Shown here: positions 16,838 through 25,979 of the stretch, one piece after another
Numbering within the stretch: position 1 is the first letter of the stretch
Layout of the letters: every line of letters begins with the position of its first letter
From: an uncultured Alphaproteobacteria bacterium
GTDB taxonomy: Bacteria > Pseudomonadota > Alphaproteobacteria > Geminicoccales > Geminicoccaceae
Direction of reading: 5' to 3'
Assembly (NCBI GenBank): GCA_937995535.1
Contig: CALKJU010000021.1
Location: 1-37,731, forward strand
Length of the DNA: 37,731 nt
Notes under the pieces: model-generated
The model's database searches: none
Told to the model about the DNA's origin: nothing
What the model saw: only the letters and a program-made list of their open reading frames with translations
Translations under genes and position numbers: made by a program

Positions 16838-17944
16838 ATGGCATCGGTCACCGCCAATCGCGTCGACGAGCGCCTGCAGCAGGCCCCGCTGCTGACCCGT
16901 CTCCTCTCGCGGCCCGAGCTCGGCGCCATCGCCGGCACAGTGCTGGTATTCGCCTTCTTCGCCGTCGTCGCCGGCGGCAGCGGCATGTTCAGCCTCAAGG
17001 GCGTGATCACCTTCCTCGAGGTCTCGGCGCAGCTCGGGATCCTCGCGGTGTTCGCCTCGTTGCTGATGATCGCCGGCGAGTTCGATCTCTCGGTCGGCTC
17101 GATGATCGGCTTCGCCGGCGTGGCCATCGCCATCCCGGTGACCCTCTACGGCTGGCCGGTCTGGACGGCGGTGCTGTTCGCCTTCGGGGTCGCCGTGCTG
17201 GTCGGTTACGTCAACGGCTACATCACCGTCAAAACGGGGTTGCCCTCGTTCATCGTGACGCTCGCCGGGCTGTTCGTGCTGCGCGGACTGACCATCGGCC
17301 TGACCCGGTTGCTCACCGGGCGCACGCAGATCCCGGGCATCCACAAGTTCAGCGAGGGCGACTGGCTGGCGCCGCTGTTCGGCAGTGACGCGTTCAAGGG
17401 CCTGTTCGTCTGGCTGGCGGCGCGCGGCTGGATCGACACGCTGCCCAACGGCGCTCCGGCGGTCCCCGGCATCCCGGTCTCGATCCTGTGGTGGCTCGGT
17501 CTCACGGCGGTCGCCACCTGGGTTCTCCTGCGGACCCGCTTCGGCAACTGGATCTTCGCCTGCGGCGGCGACAAGAACGCGGCGCGCAATGTCGGCGTCC
17601 CCGTCGATCGGGTGAAGATCATCCTGTTCATCGGCACGGCCTGCGCCGCGGCGCTGTTCGCCGCCATCCAGGTGCTCAAGTTCGGCTCGGCCGACACCCA
17701 GCGCGGGCTGCTGAAGGAGTTCGAGGCGATCATCGCGGTGGTGATCGGTGGGACGCTGCTCACCGGCGGCTACGGCTCGGCGATCGGTCCCGCCTTCGGC
17801 GCGCTGATCTTCGGCACGGTTCAGATGGGCATCTTCTACACCGGGGTGGACACCGACTGGTTCAAGGTGTTCGTCGGCGTGATGGTGCTGGTCGCGGTGA
17901 TCTTCAACAACTATATCCGCAAGCGCATGACGGAGGCGCGCTGA
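16838..17944 (+). CDS. Sugar ABC transporter permease (FrcC/RbsC-like)
   Basis: 368-residue inner-membrane permease of the ribose/xylose/fructose type (BPD_transp_2). About ten hydrophobic segments are visible. The hallmark GEFDLSVGS is at 80-88 (the GIDLSVGS motif of the family). The cytoplasmic coupling region is around [20 protein letters not shown] (123-142). Compared with RbsC (about 320 residues) it has an extra periplasmic stretch around 165-220, as in xylose- and fructose-type permeases. ATG 16838 has GGAG 9 bases upstream. The stop overlaps the ATPase start in TGATG. It would form a homodimer with two copies of the following ATPase. Confidence 0.93.
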   Translation: MASVTANRVDERLQQAPLLTRLLSRPELGAIAGTVLVFAFFAVVAGGSGMFSLKGVITFLEVSAQLGILAVFASLLMIAGEFDLSVGSMIGFAGVAIAIPVTLYGWPVWTAVLFAFGVAVLVGYVNGYITVKTGLPSFIVTLAGLFVLRGLTIGLTRLLTGRTQIPGIHKFSEGDWLAPLFGSDAFKGLFVWLAARGWIDTLPNGAPAVPGIPVSILWWLGLTAVATWVLLRTRFGNWIFACGGDKNAARNVGVPVDRVKIILFIGTACAAALFAAIQVLKFGSADTQRGLLKEFEAIIAVVIGGTLLTGGYGSAIGPAFGALIFGTVQMGIFYTGVDTDWFKVFVGVMVLVAVIFNNYIRKRMTEAR

Positions 17945-18870
17945 TGGCTCCGGCCCGCCCGCTCATCGACGTCCAGGACATCAGCAAGCAGTTCGGCTCC
18001 GTGATCGCGCTGTCGGGCGTGTCGATGACCGTCTGGCCGGGCGAGGTGCATTGCCTGCTCGGCGACAACGGCGCCGGCAAGTCGACCTTGATCAAGACGC
18101 TGTCGGGTGTGCATCAGCCGAGCTCGGGCCGGATCCTGCTCGACGGGGAGCCGATCCTGTTCAACAGCCCGCGCGACGCGCTGGATCGGGGCATCGCCAC
18201 GGTCTTCCAGGATCTCGCGATGATCCCGTTGATGTCGATCACGCGCAATTTCTTCATGGGCCGCGAGCCGACCAAGGGCTTCGGCCCGTTCCGCCGCTTC
18301 GACGTCGAGACCGCCAACCGCGTGGCCCGCGAGGAGATGCAGAAGATCGGCATCGACGTGCGCGATCCGAGCCAGGCGGTCGGCACGCTGTCGGGCGGCG
18401 AGCGGCAATGCGTCGCCATCGCCCGCGCGGTCTATTTCGGCGCCAAGGTGCTGATCCTCGACGAGCCGACCTCGGCGCTCGGCGTGAAGCAGGCCTCGGT
18501 CGTGCTGCGCTACGTCGCCCAGGCGCGGGCGCGCAACCTCGGGGTCATCTTCATCAGCCACAACGTCCATCACGCCTGGGCGGTCGGCGACAAGTTCACC
18601 GTGCTCAACCGCGGCAAAACATTGGGCACGTTCGACAAGTCGCAGATCACCCGCGAGCAGCTCCTGTCGATGATGGCCGGCGGCAAGGAGCTCGAACAGC
18701 TGGGGGCCGAGCTCGAGGAGTTCGCGCGCGCCGACGCCGCGCGCGCCGGCGGTCGCGAGAGCCCGCTCGAGGCCGGGGCCGCCGCCGAGGCGGCGATCGC
18801 CGCCACCCTGCGCCAGGAGGTCGCGGAGGATCGCGAACTGCTCGAGGTGGAGCGTCGCCGCCGCCACTGA
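17944..18870 (+). CDS. Sugar ABC transporter ATPase, single-domain (FrcA-like)
   Basis: 308-residue ATPase powering the preceding permease. There is one nucleotide-binding domain only, unlike the double-domain RbsA/XylG: Walker [10 protein letters not shown] (40-48), Q-loop Gln 89, signature LSGGERQ (149-155), Walker B VLILDEP (169-175) and switch His 206 in ISHNVHH. This is the FrcA layout. From about residue 250 there is an extra 55-60 residue tail rich in Glu, Ala and Arg with helical, possibly coiled-coil character, ending in RRRRH. Single-domain FrcA proteins are usually about 260 residues, so the tail is unusual. The start ATG overlaps the permease stop by one base. Confidence 0.93.
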   Translation: MAPARPLIDVQDISKQFGSVIALSGVSMTVWPGEVHCLLGDNGAGKSTLIKTLSGVHQPSSGRILLDGEPILFNSPRDALDRGIATVFQDLAMIPLMSITRNFFMGREPTKGFGPFRRFDVETANRVAREEMQKIGIDVRDPSQAVGTLSGGERQCVAIARAVYFGAKVLILDEPTSALGVKQASVVLRYVAQARARNLGVIFISHNVHHAWAVGDKFTVLNRGKTLGTFDKSQITREQLLSMMAGGKELEQLGAELEEFARADAARAGGRESPLEAGAAAEAAIAATLRQEVAEDRELLEVERRRRH

Positions 18871-18879
18871 CCGGCCTGC

Positions 18880-18901
18880 GTAGCGGAACCTACTTCTTTT
18901 T
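18880..18901 (+). terminator. Weak candidate terminator of the sugar importer operon
   Basis: GTAG (18880-18883), a six-base loop, CTAC (18890-18893), then TTCTTTTT at 18894-18901. The T-run is striking in this GC-rich DNA and sits 10 bases after the ATPase stop. The stem is only 4 bp, so the call is tentative. Confidence 0.35.
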
Positions 18902-18968
18902 CGAGCGCTGTCGGACCGTAAGGGCGCGTCCGCGCGTCGCCCGTCACACCTGCCCGGAGACCAGCCCC

Positions 18969-19541
18969 ATGCATCTGTGCCGTCCGCTCGCCCGTAGGAC
19001 CGTCCTCGTCGGGGCCGGCCTTTTCGCCGGCGGCACGTTGCTCGGCGGGTGCAGCACGAGCGAGCCGCAGCGCGACGACCTGACGGCGCGGGCCGAGGCG
19101 GCGCAGGCCGATCTCTTCCGGCGTGTCCCGGCGGCCCGCGCGATCGCCGAGAGCTCGCCCGGCTACCTGATCTTCCCCAGCGTCACCCAGGGGGCCTTCA
19201 TCCTCGGCGCGCAGTACGGCAATGGCGTCCTGTTCAAGGATCGCCGGCCAGCCGGCTTCTACAACATCACCGGCGGCTCGTTCGGCCTGCAGGCGGGCGC
19301 GCAGAACTTCTCCCAAGCCTACTTCTTCACGACGCCGGAGGCGCTGCGGACGTTCGAGCGGACCCGCGGCCTGGAGCTCGGCGCCGGCGTGGACTTCGCC
19401 GTCGCCGACCTCGGCGCGTCGGGCCAGATCAGCACCTCGACCTTGCAGAAGCCGGTGATCGTCTTCGTCTGGGGCCAGGAGGGCCTGTTCGCCGGCGTCA
19501 ACCTCGCCGGGCAGAAGATCACCGAGCGCCCGAGCGGGTGA
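18969..19541 (+). CDS. SYLF-domain (Ysc84-like) lipoprotein
   Basis: 190-residue lipoprotein. The N-terminus MHLCRPLARRTVLVGAGLFAGGTLLGGC carries a twin-Arg/hydrophobic signal and the lipobox LGGC, with lipidated C28. The mature region is a full SYLF domain: AAQADLFRRVPAARAIAESSPGYLIFPSVTQGAFILGAQYGNGVLF, then a repeat-rich beta region to VWGQEGLFAGVNLAGQKI. SYLF domains bind phosphoinositides in eukaryotes. In bacteria they are common lipoproteins of unclear role. ATG 18969 is preceded by GGAGA. It appears monocistronic and converges with the GH26-like gene, 9 bp away. Confidence 0.88.
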   Translation: MHLCRPLARRTVLVGAGLFAGGTLLGGCSTSEPQRDDLTARAEAAQADLFRRVPAARAIAESSPGYLIFPSVTQGAFILGAQYGNGVLFKDRRPAGFYNITGGSFGLQAGAQNFSQAYFFTTPEALRTFERTRGLELGAGVDFAVADLGASGQISTSTLQKPVIVFVWGQEGLFAGVNLAGQKITERPSG

Positions 19542-19550
19542 GGCCGTGGG

Positions 19551-20834
19551 TCAGCGCTGCTCCGGCGAGGAAGATGGCGACCCCGGTCGGTAGAGTCGCG
19601 CGTACTCCGCCGAGCTGCGTGGGTTTTGGGTGGGAGCTGAAATCAGGTAGCCGCCACTGCAGTTGAAGTAAGATTCGTAGGCTAAATTGTCCTGGCGCGC
19701 CTGAAACCACTCGAATACCTTTGTGATGAAGAACGGATTATCAAAACTCCTCGGGTCGTTGCTGTTGTTGGAGACCGCCCACTCGGTGAGGGCGAAAGGC
19801 TTCTCCGCCACCTGGGTGGCAAACTCGTACCACAGATCGAGGCCTTTCAGGTGGCCGAGCTTTACCAGCCGCAACGAGCTGTCCCATGCGGCCTGATTGG
19901 GATGCACCGGCCACCTATCGTACAGCATAAGGCCAACAATGTCGACGTACTCGTTGCCAGGATAGAAATTCAGTGGGCTATAGGTTATTGTCTTTATCGT
20001 GTCACGTCGATTATCCCAAACAATCAGGCTCTCCGGGAGCTCCTCGCGGAAGATCATTGCCTGTCGTTGGAAGCAGGCATTGTATCCTGGCCACTGGGCC
20101 GGACGTGTACCGAGCGACCATGGGAAGGCCCGGCCGTTGGGTTCCCACCCGACACGAAGCAGCGGATTAGTCACGCCGCGCGTGCTCATGACCCGAGCCG
20201 CCGTTCTCACATAGTCATCGAACTCACCGGCGGCGCACCGGCCGTACTGCCCCGCGATATCCTTGGTCAGCATCGGCCAGCTGACCACAACGCGCCCTGG
20301 CCGGCCAATATGCCGTGTGAGAACCGCACCGCCAAGGCGGCTCAGCACGCCCGCCCGCGTGTCCCTACCGAGAAAGATCGTGTATACGTCGCTCAATCGC
20401 CCCCGGAACGTCTCGAACTGCGCGAAGTTGCAGGCATTCCCGGACGACCAGGGCAGACCGGACGCTCGCGGCAGGCCGAGGTTGAAGCTCTCGCGCGACG
20501 TTCTCGCTTTTGCTGCGATCAGACGCACCGGGCTGAGGCGACGCTGCACGCCGAGGAAGCGCTGCGATCCACCCGCCACCGTGACGACTTCGTAGATCGC
20601 ATCGTCCCCTGGACGCAACGCATCCGGGCCCGGCCACACCGGCGCCAGACTCGCGGCATGTCCGGTTCCCGGTGATCCGAGGAGCGTCGTCGTAGCCACG
20701 ACACTGATGAGGCAGATGCGCCGCGCCTCGCGCCAGATCGCCGGAGCGCCTCGGGACCTCGCCGTTGGAGCCGGACTCATTGTGCGCCCGCCAAAAGCCC
20801 CCTTGGTCTTATTACGGATCGCCCCAATACACAT
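19551..20834 (-). CDS. Secreted glycoside hydrolase, GH26-like (putative beta-mannanase fold)
   Basis: 427-residue protein with clan GH-A features. The acid/base motif is GWEPNG with E231, followed by FPWS; the nucleophile is E351 in FALTEWAV. Both resemble GH26 mannanases (GWExNG...WxW and LTEW). The N-terminus has a hydrophobic signal segment (ICLISVVATTTLLG, about 40-53) with cleavage probably after GHA at 60. The start is taken as ATG 20834-20832, with GGGAGGGGGGAA a few bases upstream; ATG 20780 would give a more usual signal peptide. Four Cys residues in the mature part suggest an extracellular location. The gene is visibly less GC-rich and uses many A/T-ending codons, unlike every neighbour. 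Substrate is unknown; mannan or another exopolysaccharide is possible. Confidence 0.75.
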   Translation of the reverse strand: MCIGAIRNKTKGAFGGRTMSPAPTARSRGAPAIWREARRICLISVVATTTLLGSPGTGHAASLAPVWPGPDALRPGDDAIYEVVTVAGGSQRFLGVQRRLSPVRLIAAKARTSRESFNLGLPRASGLPWSSGNACNFAQFETFRGRLSDVYTIFLGRDTRAGVLSRLGGAVLTRHIGRPGRVVVSWPMLTKDIAGQYGRCAAGEFDDYVRTAARVMSTRGVTNPLLRVGWEPNGRAFPWSLGTRPAQWPGYNACFQRQAMIFREELPESLIVWDNRRDTIKTITYSPLNFYPGNEYVDIVGLMLYDRWPVHPNQAAWDSSLRLVKLGHLKGLDLWYEFATQVAEKPFALTEWAVSNNSNDPRSFDNPFFITKVFEWFQARQDNLAYESYFNCSGGYLISAPTQNPRSSAEYARLYRPGSPSSSPEQR

Positions 20835-21085
20835 CACCGCTTCCCCCCCTCCCGTTTTTGGAAGTCAAACACGTCCGACTTCTCAGCACCAACAACCCGG
20901 CACTCGTCTATTCACGTGCGCTAAGCGTCCTTCCTCTCACGTCGGTTGAACAGCTGTAGAGTTGACACCCCTGAATCAAATCTACGCTAAACAAAGTCGC
21001 TTGGTTGTACGCTGTCAAGGTGATATGTGCGTGGCACGCTGGCAGACAGCGCAGCCACTGCAGACAGGCGTGAGGCGTCGATCGG
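20835..21085. other. Low-GC intergenic stretch beside the GH26-like gene
   Basis: No coding signal is convincing here. The stretch has many A/T runs and matches the atypical composition of the GH26-like gene. It contains a consensus TTGACA at 20962-20967 on the plus strand, without a good -10 and with no plus-strand gene after it, and a CACGTG palindrome at 20913-20918. It must hold the GH26 promoter on the minus strand, which I could not place. No att repeat, IS end or tRNA was seen. Confidence 0.5.
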
Positions 21086-21925
21086 CTAGTCCGGGAGCTG
21101 GTTCAGTAGCCAGAGCGCCTCGACGAGGTTCGAGGGGGACGCGTTCGCGCCGAAGTTGGCGGCGAAGATCTGCGCGATGCGGCCGCTGTGCGAGAGACCC
21201 GCGATGGCGCGATCGGCGACGAGGCGCAGGGTGTCGTCGCCCTTCGGCAGCGCCAGCGCGTAGGGCTCGAGGCTGAGTAGCCGGTCGGACAGCCGCAGGC
21301 CACTGTCCGTGCCCGTCTGGATCAACTGAAACAGCAGGATCGCCTGATCGCCGAAATAGGCCGCGGTGCTACCAGCCCGGAGCTGGGCGATGCCGTCGTC
21401 GTGGCTCGTGGCGGGGACCACCTCGGCGGAGATGCTGTTGGCCGCGAGCAGCGCACGCAGAAGCTCCTCGGTGGTCGTGCCGGCCAACACCCCGACCTTC
21501 TGCCCGTTCAGCTCGGCGAAACTGTCGGGGCCGTCGGCGCGGTACAGCAGCGACGCGCCGCTGACGAAGGTGGGCAGGGTGAAATCGACCAGCTCGCGGC
21601 GGCCGAGCGTCATCGTGGTGGCCTCGCACAGCAGATCGATCCGCCCGTCGCGGACCGCGTCGAAACGGTCCTGTGCGCTCACCTCGACGAGCACCTCGGT
21701 CAGCTCTCGGCCCAGCGTCGCGGCGGCCTGCGCCATCACCGCGCGGCAGAGATCGACGCTGTAGCCGACCCACGCGCCCTGAGCGTCGCGCGAGGAGAAC
21801 GGGTCGGCGTCGGCGCGCACGCCGAGACGCAGCTCGCCGCTCTCTCGCGCCCGGTCGAGGACTCCGGCCGACGCCGCCGGTGCGGCCAGTGGCACGATCA
21901 GGACGAGGGCGAGCAGCCGATGCAT
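21086..21925 (-). CDS. Amino-acid-type ABC substrate-binding protein (family 3), orphan
   Basis: 279-residue periplasmic binding protein of the polar amino acid type (SBP family 3). Signal peptide MHRLLALVLIVPLAAPAASA with cleavage before GVL. The mature protein opens with ESGELRLGVRADADPFSSRDAQGAWVGYSVDLCRAV, the typical ligand-binding start. IDLLCEATTMTLGRRELVDFTLP and VGVLAGTTTEELL then give the two lobes. ATG 21925-21923 has GGGAGG upstream. No permease or ATPase gene is next to it, so it either serves a transporter elsewhere or acts as a sensor. It is divergent from the aspartate dehydrogenase gene by about 100 bp, which makes an acidic amino acid a fair guess. The gene lies just beyond the low-GC islet and has normal composition. 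Confidence 0.88.
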   Translation of the reverse strand: MHRLLALVLIVPLAAPAASAGVLDRARESGELRLGVRADADPFSSRDAQGAWVGYSVDLCRAVMAQAAATLGRELTEVLVEVSAQDRFDAVRDGRIDLLCEATTMTLGRRELVDFTLPTFVSGASLLYRADGPDSFAELNGQKVGVLAGTTTEELLRALLAANSISAEVVPATSHDDGIAQLRAGSTAAYFGDQAILLFQLIQTGTDSGLRLSDRLLSLEPYALALPKGDDTLRLVADRAIAGLSHSGRIAQIFAANFGANASPSNLVEALWLLNQLPD

Positions 21926-22029
21926 CGACGGGGTTCCTCCCAGGGGTGCCGCGATCCTCGCCGCCCATGAGTGCTTGTCAACGGCAGGCCCCCGGTGCGA
22001 GCCTGACAGCGAGGGACGGGAGGTCGGCG

Positions 22030-22824
22030 ATGCGCATCGGGCTGATCGGCTGCGGCGCCATCGGCCGGGCGCTTCTCGACGCGGCCGACCGGGGCGGGCT
22101 CGCACCGGAGCAGCGGATCGTCGCCGTTCTCGTGCGTCGCCAGCGACCCTCCCCGTCGGGCGTCCTTGTCACCACCGACCCGACCGGCTTCCTGGCCGAG
22201 CAGCCGGCTGCCGTGATCGAGGTGGCCGGGCACGACGCGGTACGGGCGCACGGCGTCGCCTGCCTCGCTGCCGGCGCCGACCTCGTCGTCACCTCGGTGG
22301 GTGCGCTCGCCGACGACGCGCTGCGCAGCGAGCTGGAGGAGGCAGCGCGGCGGGCCGGGCGCCGGGTGATCGTCGCCTCGGCCGGGATCGGCGCCCTCGA
22401 CATCCTCGCCGGCGCGGCGCAAGGCGGGCTCGAACGCGTCACGGTGACGGTGCGCAAGGACGCGTCGGCGTGGCGCGGGACGGCCGCGGAGTCGCGCATC
22501 GACCTGGGTGACCTGCGCGAGCCCGCGGTGCTGTTCGACGGCCCGGTCCGCGAGGGCGCCCTGGCCTATCCACAGAACGTCAACATCGCCGCCGCCGCGG
22601 CGCTGGCCGGCCTCGGGCTCGACCGCACGCGGCTCGTCATCGTCGCCGACCCGACCGTCGGCGACCACGTCGTCACCATCGACGCGGAGGGCGCCTTCGG
22701 TCGCTTCAGCTTTCGCGAGGAGGTTCGACCGACCGCCGAGAACCCGAAGACCGGGCGCCTCGTCGCGATGGCGGTGCTGCGCACGGTGCGTGACCTGGCC
22801 GCACCGCTCGTGATCGGCCATTGA
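22030..22824 (+). CDS. nadX: Aspartate dehydrogenase (NadX-like)
   Basis: 264-residue NAD(P)-dependent dehydrogenase matching the L-aspartate dehydrogenase family. It would oxidise L-aspartate to iminoaspartate/oxaloacetate and could feed NAD synthesis in place of NadB. The Rossmann motif is at the very N-terminus (MRIGLIGCGAIGRALL). Family blocks: VTSVGALADDALRSELEEAARRAGRR, ASAGIGALDILAGA, YPQNVNIAAAAALAGLG, and the C-terminal substrate loop ENPKTGRLVAMAVL. ATG 22030 has GGGAGG 6 bases upstream. No nadA or nadC is in the window, so NAD synthesis is not shown. A catabolic aspartate role with the divergent binding protein is also possible. Confidence 0.85.
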   Translation: MRIGLIGCGAIGRALLDAADRGGLAPEQRIVAVLVRRQRPSPSGVLVTTDPTGFLAEQPAAVIEVAGHDAVRAHGVACLAAGADLVVTSVGALADDALRSELEEAARRAGRRVIVASAGIGALDILAGAAQGGLERVTVTVRKDASAWRGTAAESRIDLGDLREPAVLFDGPVREGALAYPQNVNIAAAAALAGLGLDRTRLVIVADPTVGDHVVTIDAEGAFGRFSFREEVRPTAENPKTGRLVAMAVLRTVRDLAAPLVIGH

Positions 22825-22870
22825 CGCCGCGGCCCTCGCCGCCGTGCCGCACACCCGCTAGGCTCGCCAC

Positions 22871-23431
22871 ATGCCGAGGATCGTCCGTGTTCTCCACCTG
22901 CCCGCACTGTCCGGCGCCGGTCTCGCCTTGCTGCTCGCCGCCTGCGATCTTCCTGAGCGACCGACACCGCGGGCGACCCGGATCGAGGCGACAGATGTCA
23001 CCGTCGTCACCCCGCGCCTCGCCGGCGCGGCCGAGGAGACCGTTGCGGCTGCGCCCGCCGAGGTGGTCGCAAGGATCGATGCCGCCCTACGGCGGCTCAA
23101 CCTCGCGCCGGTCGGGCCCATCGAGGTGGGCATCCCGATCGAGGCCCGCAGCCAGCGCATCAGCCCGCCCGGTTGGGCGGACTGCCCCGACGTGCAGATC
23201 CGCGACCCGTTCGCCGAGGCGCTGCGCGCCCGCACCGCGAGCGCCGGCAACATCCGCAGCAGCGCCACGGTGATCGTCCGCCCCGCCGAGGGTAGTACCA
23301 GCAGGGTCAGCGTGCGGGCCGTGCACGAGGGAACCTACATCAACGCGTTCACGAACAACCCGGAGCAGCGCCCGTGCCGCTCGACGGGCGAGCTCGAGCG
23401 CGAGCTGCTCGCCGCAGCCGCGGGACGCTGA
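22871..23431 (+). CDS. Lipoprotein of unknown function
   Basis: 186-residue protein with the signal MPRIVRVLHLPALSGAGLALLLAAC and lipobox LAAC (C25), so it is exported and probably lipid-anchored. The remainder has no motif I recognise. It contains a Pro/Arg-rich linker, a region with conserved-looking GWADCPDV, and a C-terminal part rich in Ser/Thr/Arg (SSATVIVRPAEGSTSRVSVRAVHEG) that looks like beta-strands. It has one further Cys near 163 and one near 168 positions upstream (WADC), which might form a disulfide. It follows the dehydrogenase by 46 bp. A TAGGCT box at 22859-22864, only 6 bases before the ATG, would give an almost leaderless mRNA if used. Confidence 0.72.
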   Translation: MPRIVRVLHLPALSGAGLALLLAACDLPERPTPRATRIEATDVTVVTPRLAGAAEETVAAAPAEVVARIDAALRRLNLAPVGPIEVGIPIEARSQRISPPGWADCPDVQIRDPFAEALRARTASAGNIRSSATVIVRPAEGSTSRVSVRAVHEGTYINAFTNNPEQRPCRSTGELERELLAAAAGR

Positions 23432-23447
23432 CCGGACCCGGTCCACG

Positions 23448-25238
<1,791 letters not shown>

Positions 25239-25298
25239 GACACGCGGTGTCGGCGCGACGAGCTGTTGACGTAGGTAGCCGTCGGCCTGCCATCAACC

Positions 25299-25326
25299 GT
25301 TGAAGCCGTTGGCGTCGTTCCCATCT
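25299..25326 (+). promoter_or_regulatory. RpoH (sigma-32)-type heat-shock promoter of hsp20
   Basis: GTTGAAG (25299-25305), 14 bases, then CCCATCT (25320-25326). This follows the heat-shock pattern CTTGAA-N14-16-CCCCAT/CCATNT known from alphaproteobacteria. It is about 62 bases before the hsp20 ATG. The first half overlaps an 11-base inverted repeat, TCAAC-C-GTTGA (25293-25303). Confidence 0.5.
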
Positions 25327-25343
25327 GCTCGGGCAAAGCGGGA

Positions 25344-25380
25344 CGCCTCCGTGAGAGAGGCGCGACCCTGAGCGAGGAGG
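25344..25380 (+). promoter_or_regulatory. hsp20 leader hairpin with potential ribosome-site masking
   Basis: A stem CGCCTC (25344-25349) / GAGGCG (25357-25362) with a 7-base loop lies in the 5' leader. The same CCTCC (25346-25350) can instead pair with GGAGG of the ribosome site (25376-25380). Two exclusive structures near a heat-shock start resemble RNA thermometers. This is inference from base pairing only. Confidence 0.35.
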
Positions 25381-25387
25381 TGCAACG

Positions 25388-25888
25388 ATGCTTTCCCGTT
25401 CCCTGATCCCGTTCGACTGGGGTACAGCGCTGCCGACGCGCCGGCCGGCCAACGATGATCCGTTCTTCCGGCTCTGGCGCCAGGTCGACAGCCTGTTCGA
25501 CGACTTCTTCGGGCGTACGGCGCCGGGACGCGGCGATGGCGGCACGGCCGTGGTCGGTCTGCCTCTGGAACTCCAGGAGACCGATGATTCGTTCAAGATC
25601 CTGGCGGAGGTCCCCGGCGTCGAGGAGAAGGACGTCGAGGTGACGGTCAGCGGTGACATGCTGACCATCAAGGGCGAGAAGAAGGCGTCGAGCGAGCGTA
25701 GCGAGAACGGCGCCTTCGTCAGCGAGCGCAGCTATGGCGCGTTCATGCGCTCGATCCGCCTGCCGCAGGGGGTGGAGGCCGACAAGATCGAGGCGACGTT
25801 CAAGAACGGCGTGCTGACGATCTCCCTCCCCAAGCCCGCCGAGCTGCAGCGGAACGTGCGGCGGATCGAGGTCAAGGCTGCGGCCTGA
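25388..25888 (+). CDS. Hsp20 small heat-shock protein
   Basis: 166-residue alpha-crystallin-type holdase that binds unfolding proteins under heat stress. The N-terminal arm has the DDPFFRLWRQVDSLFDDFF segment typical of bacterial class A/IbpA-like proteins. The alpha-crystallin domain runs from about 62 to 150, with EVPGVEEKDVEVTV, GEKKASSE, and the closing FKNGVLTISLPKP (138-150). The C-terminal I-x-V motif (IEV, 160-162) is the usual dimer-docking element. ATG 25388 has GAGGAGG 7 bases upstream. It is preceded by an RpoH-like promoter and followed by a strong hairpin, so it is probably a single-gene heat-shock unit. Confidence 0.95.
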   Translation: MLSRSLIPFDWGTALPTRRPANDDPFFRLWRQVDSLFDDFFGRTAPGRGDGGTAVVGLPLELQETDDSFKILAEVPGVEEKDVEVTVSGDMLTIKGEKKASSERSENGAFVSERSYGAFMRSIRLPQGVEADKIEATFKNGVLTISLPKPAELQRNVRRIEVKAAA

Positions 25889-25900
25889 GGGGCGTGAGGC

Positions 25901-25932
25901 GGGTACGGGGCGGCCGGAACCGCCCCGTATCC
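25901..25932 (+). terminator. Hairpin downstream of hsp20
   Basis: A 13-bp stem with one G-T pair: GGGTACGGGGCGG (25901-25913), loop CCGGAA, then CCGCCCCGTATCC (25920-25932). It begins 12 bases after the hsp20 stop. No T-run follows, but the stability and position suggest a terminator or 3'-end protector. Confidence 0.6.
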
Positions 25933-25979
25933 CTCGCCGCCCGTTGCGCTCACCGGGTTGCCCGCCGTAACCCTGTCCT

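Noticed and set aside
15563..17344. 593-codon minus-strand frame across the YdjC and sugar importer genes
   Set aside because: It is antisense to three clearly identified genes and its translation has no family features.
20835..21085. Mobile element or attachment site flanking the low-GC gene
   Set aside because: I looked for terminal inverted repeats, target duplications, integrase fragments and tRNA-like sequence and saw none.
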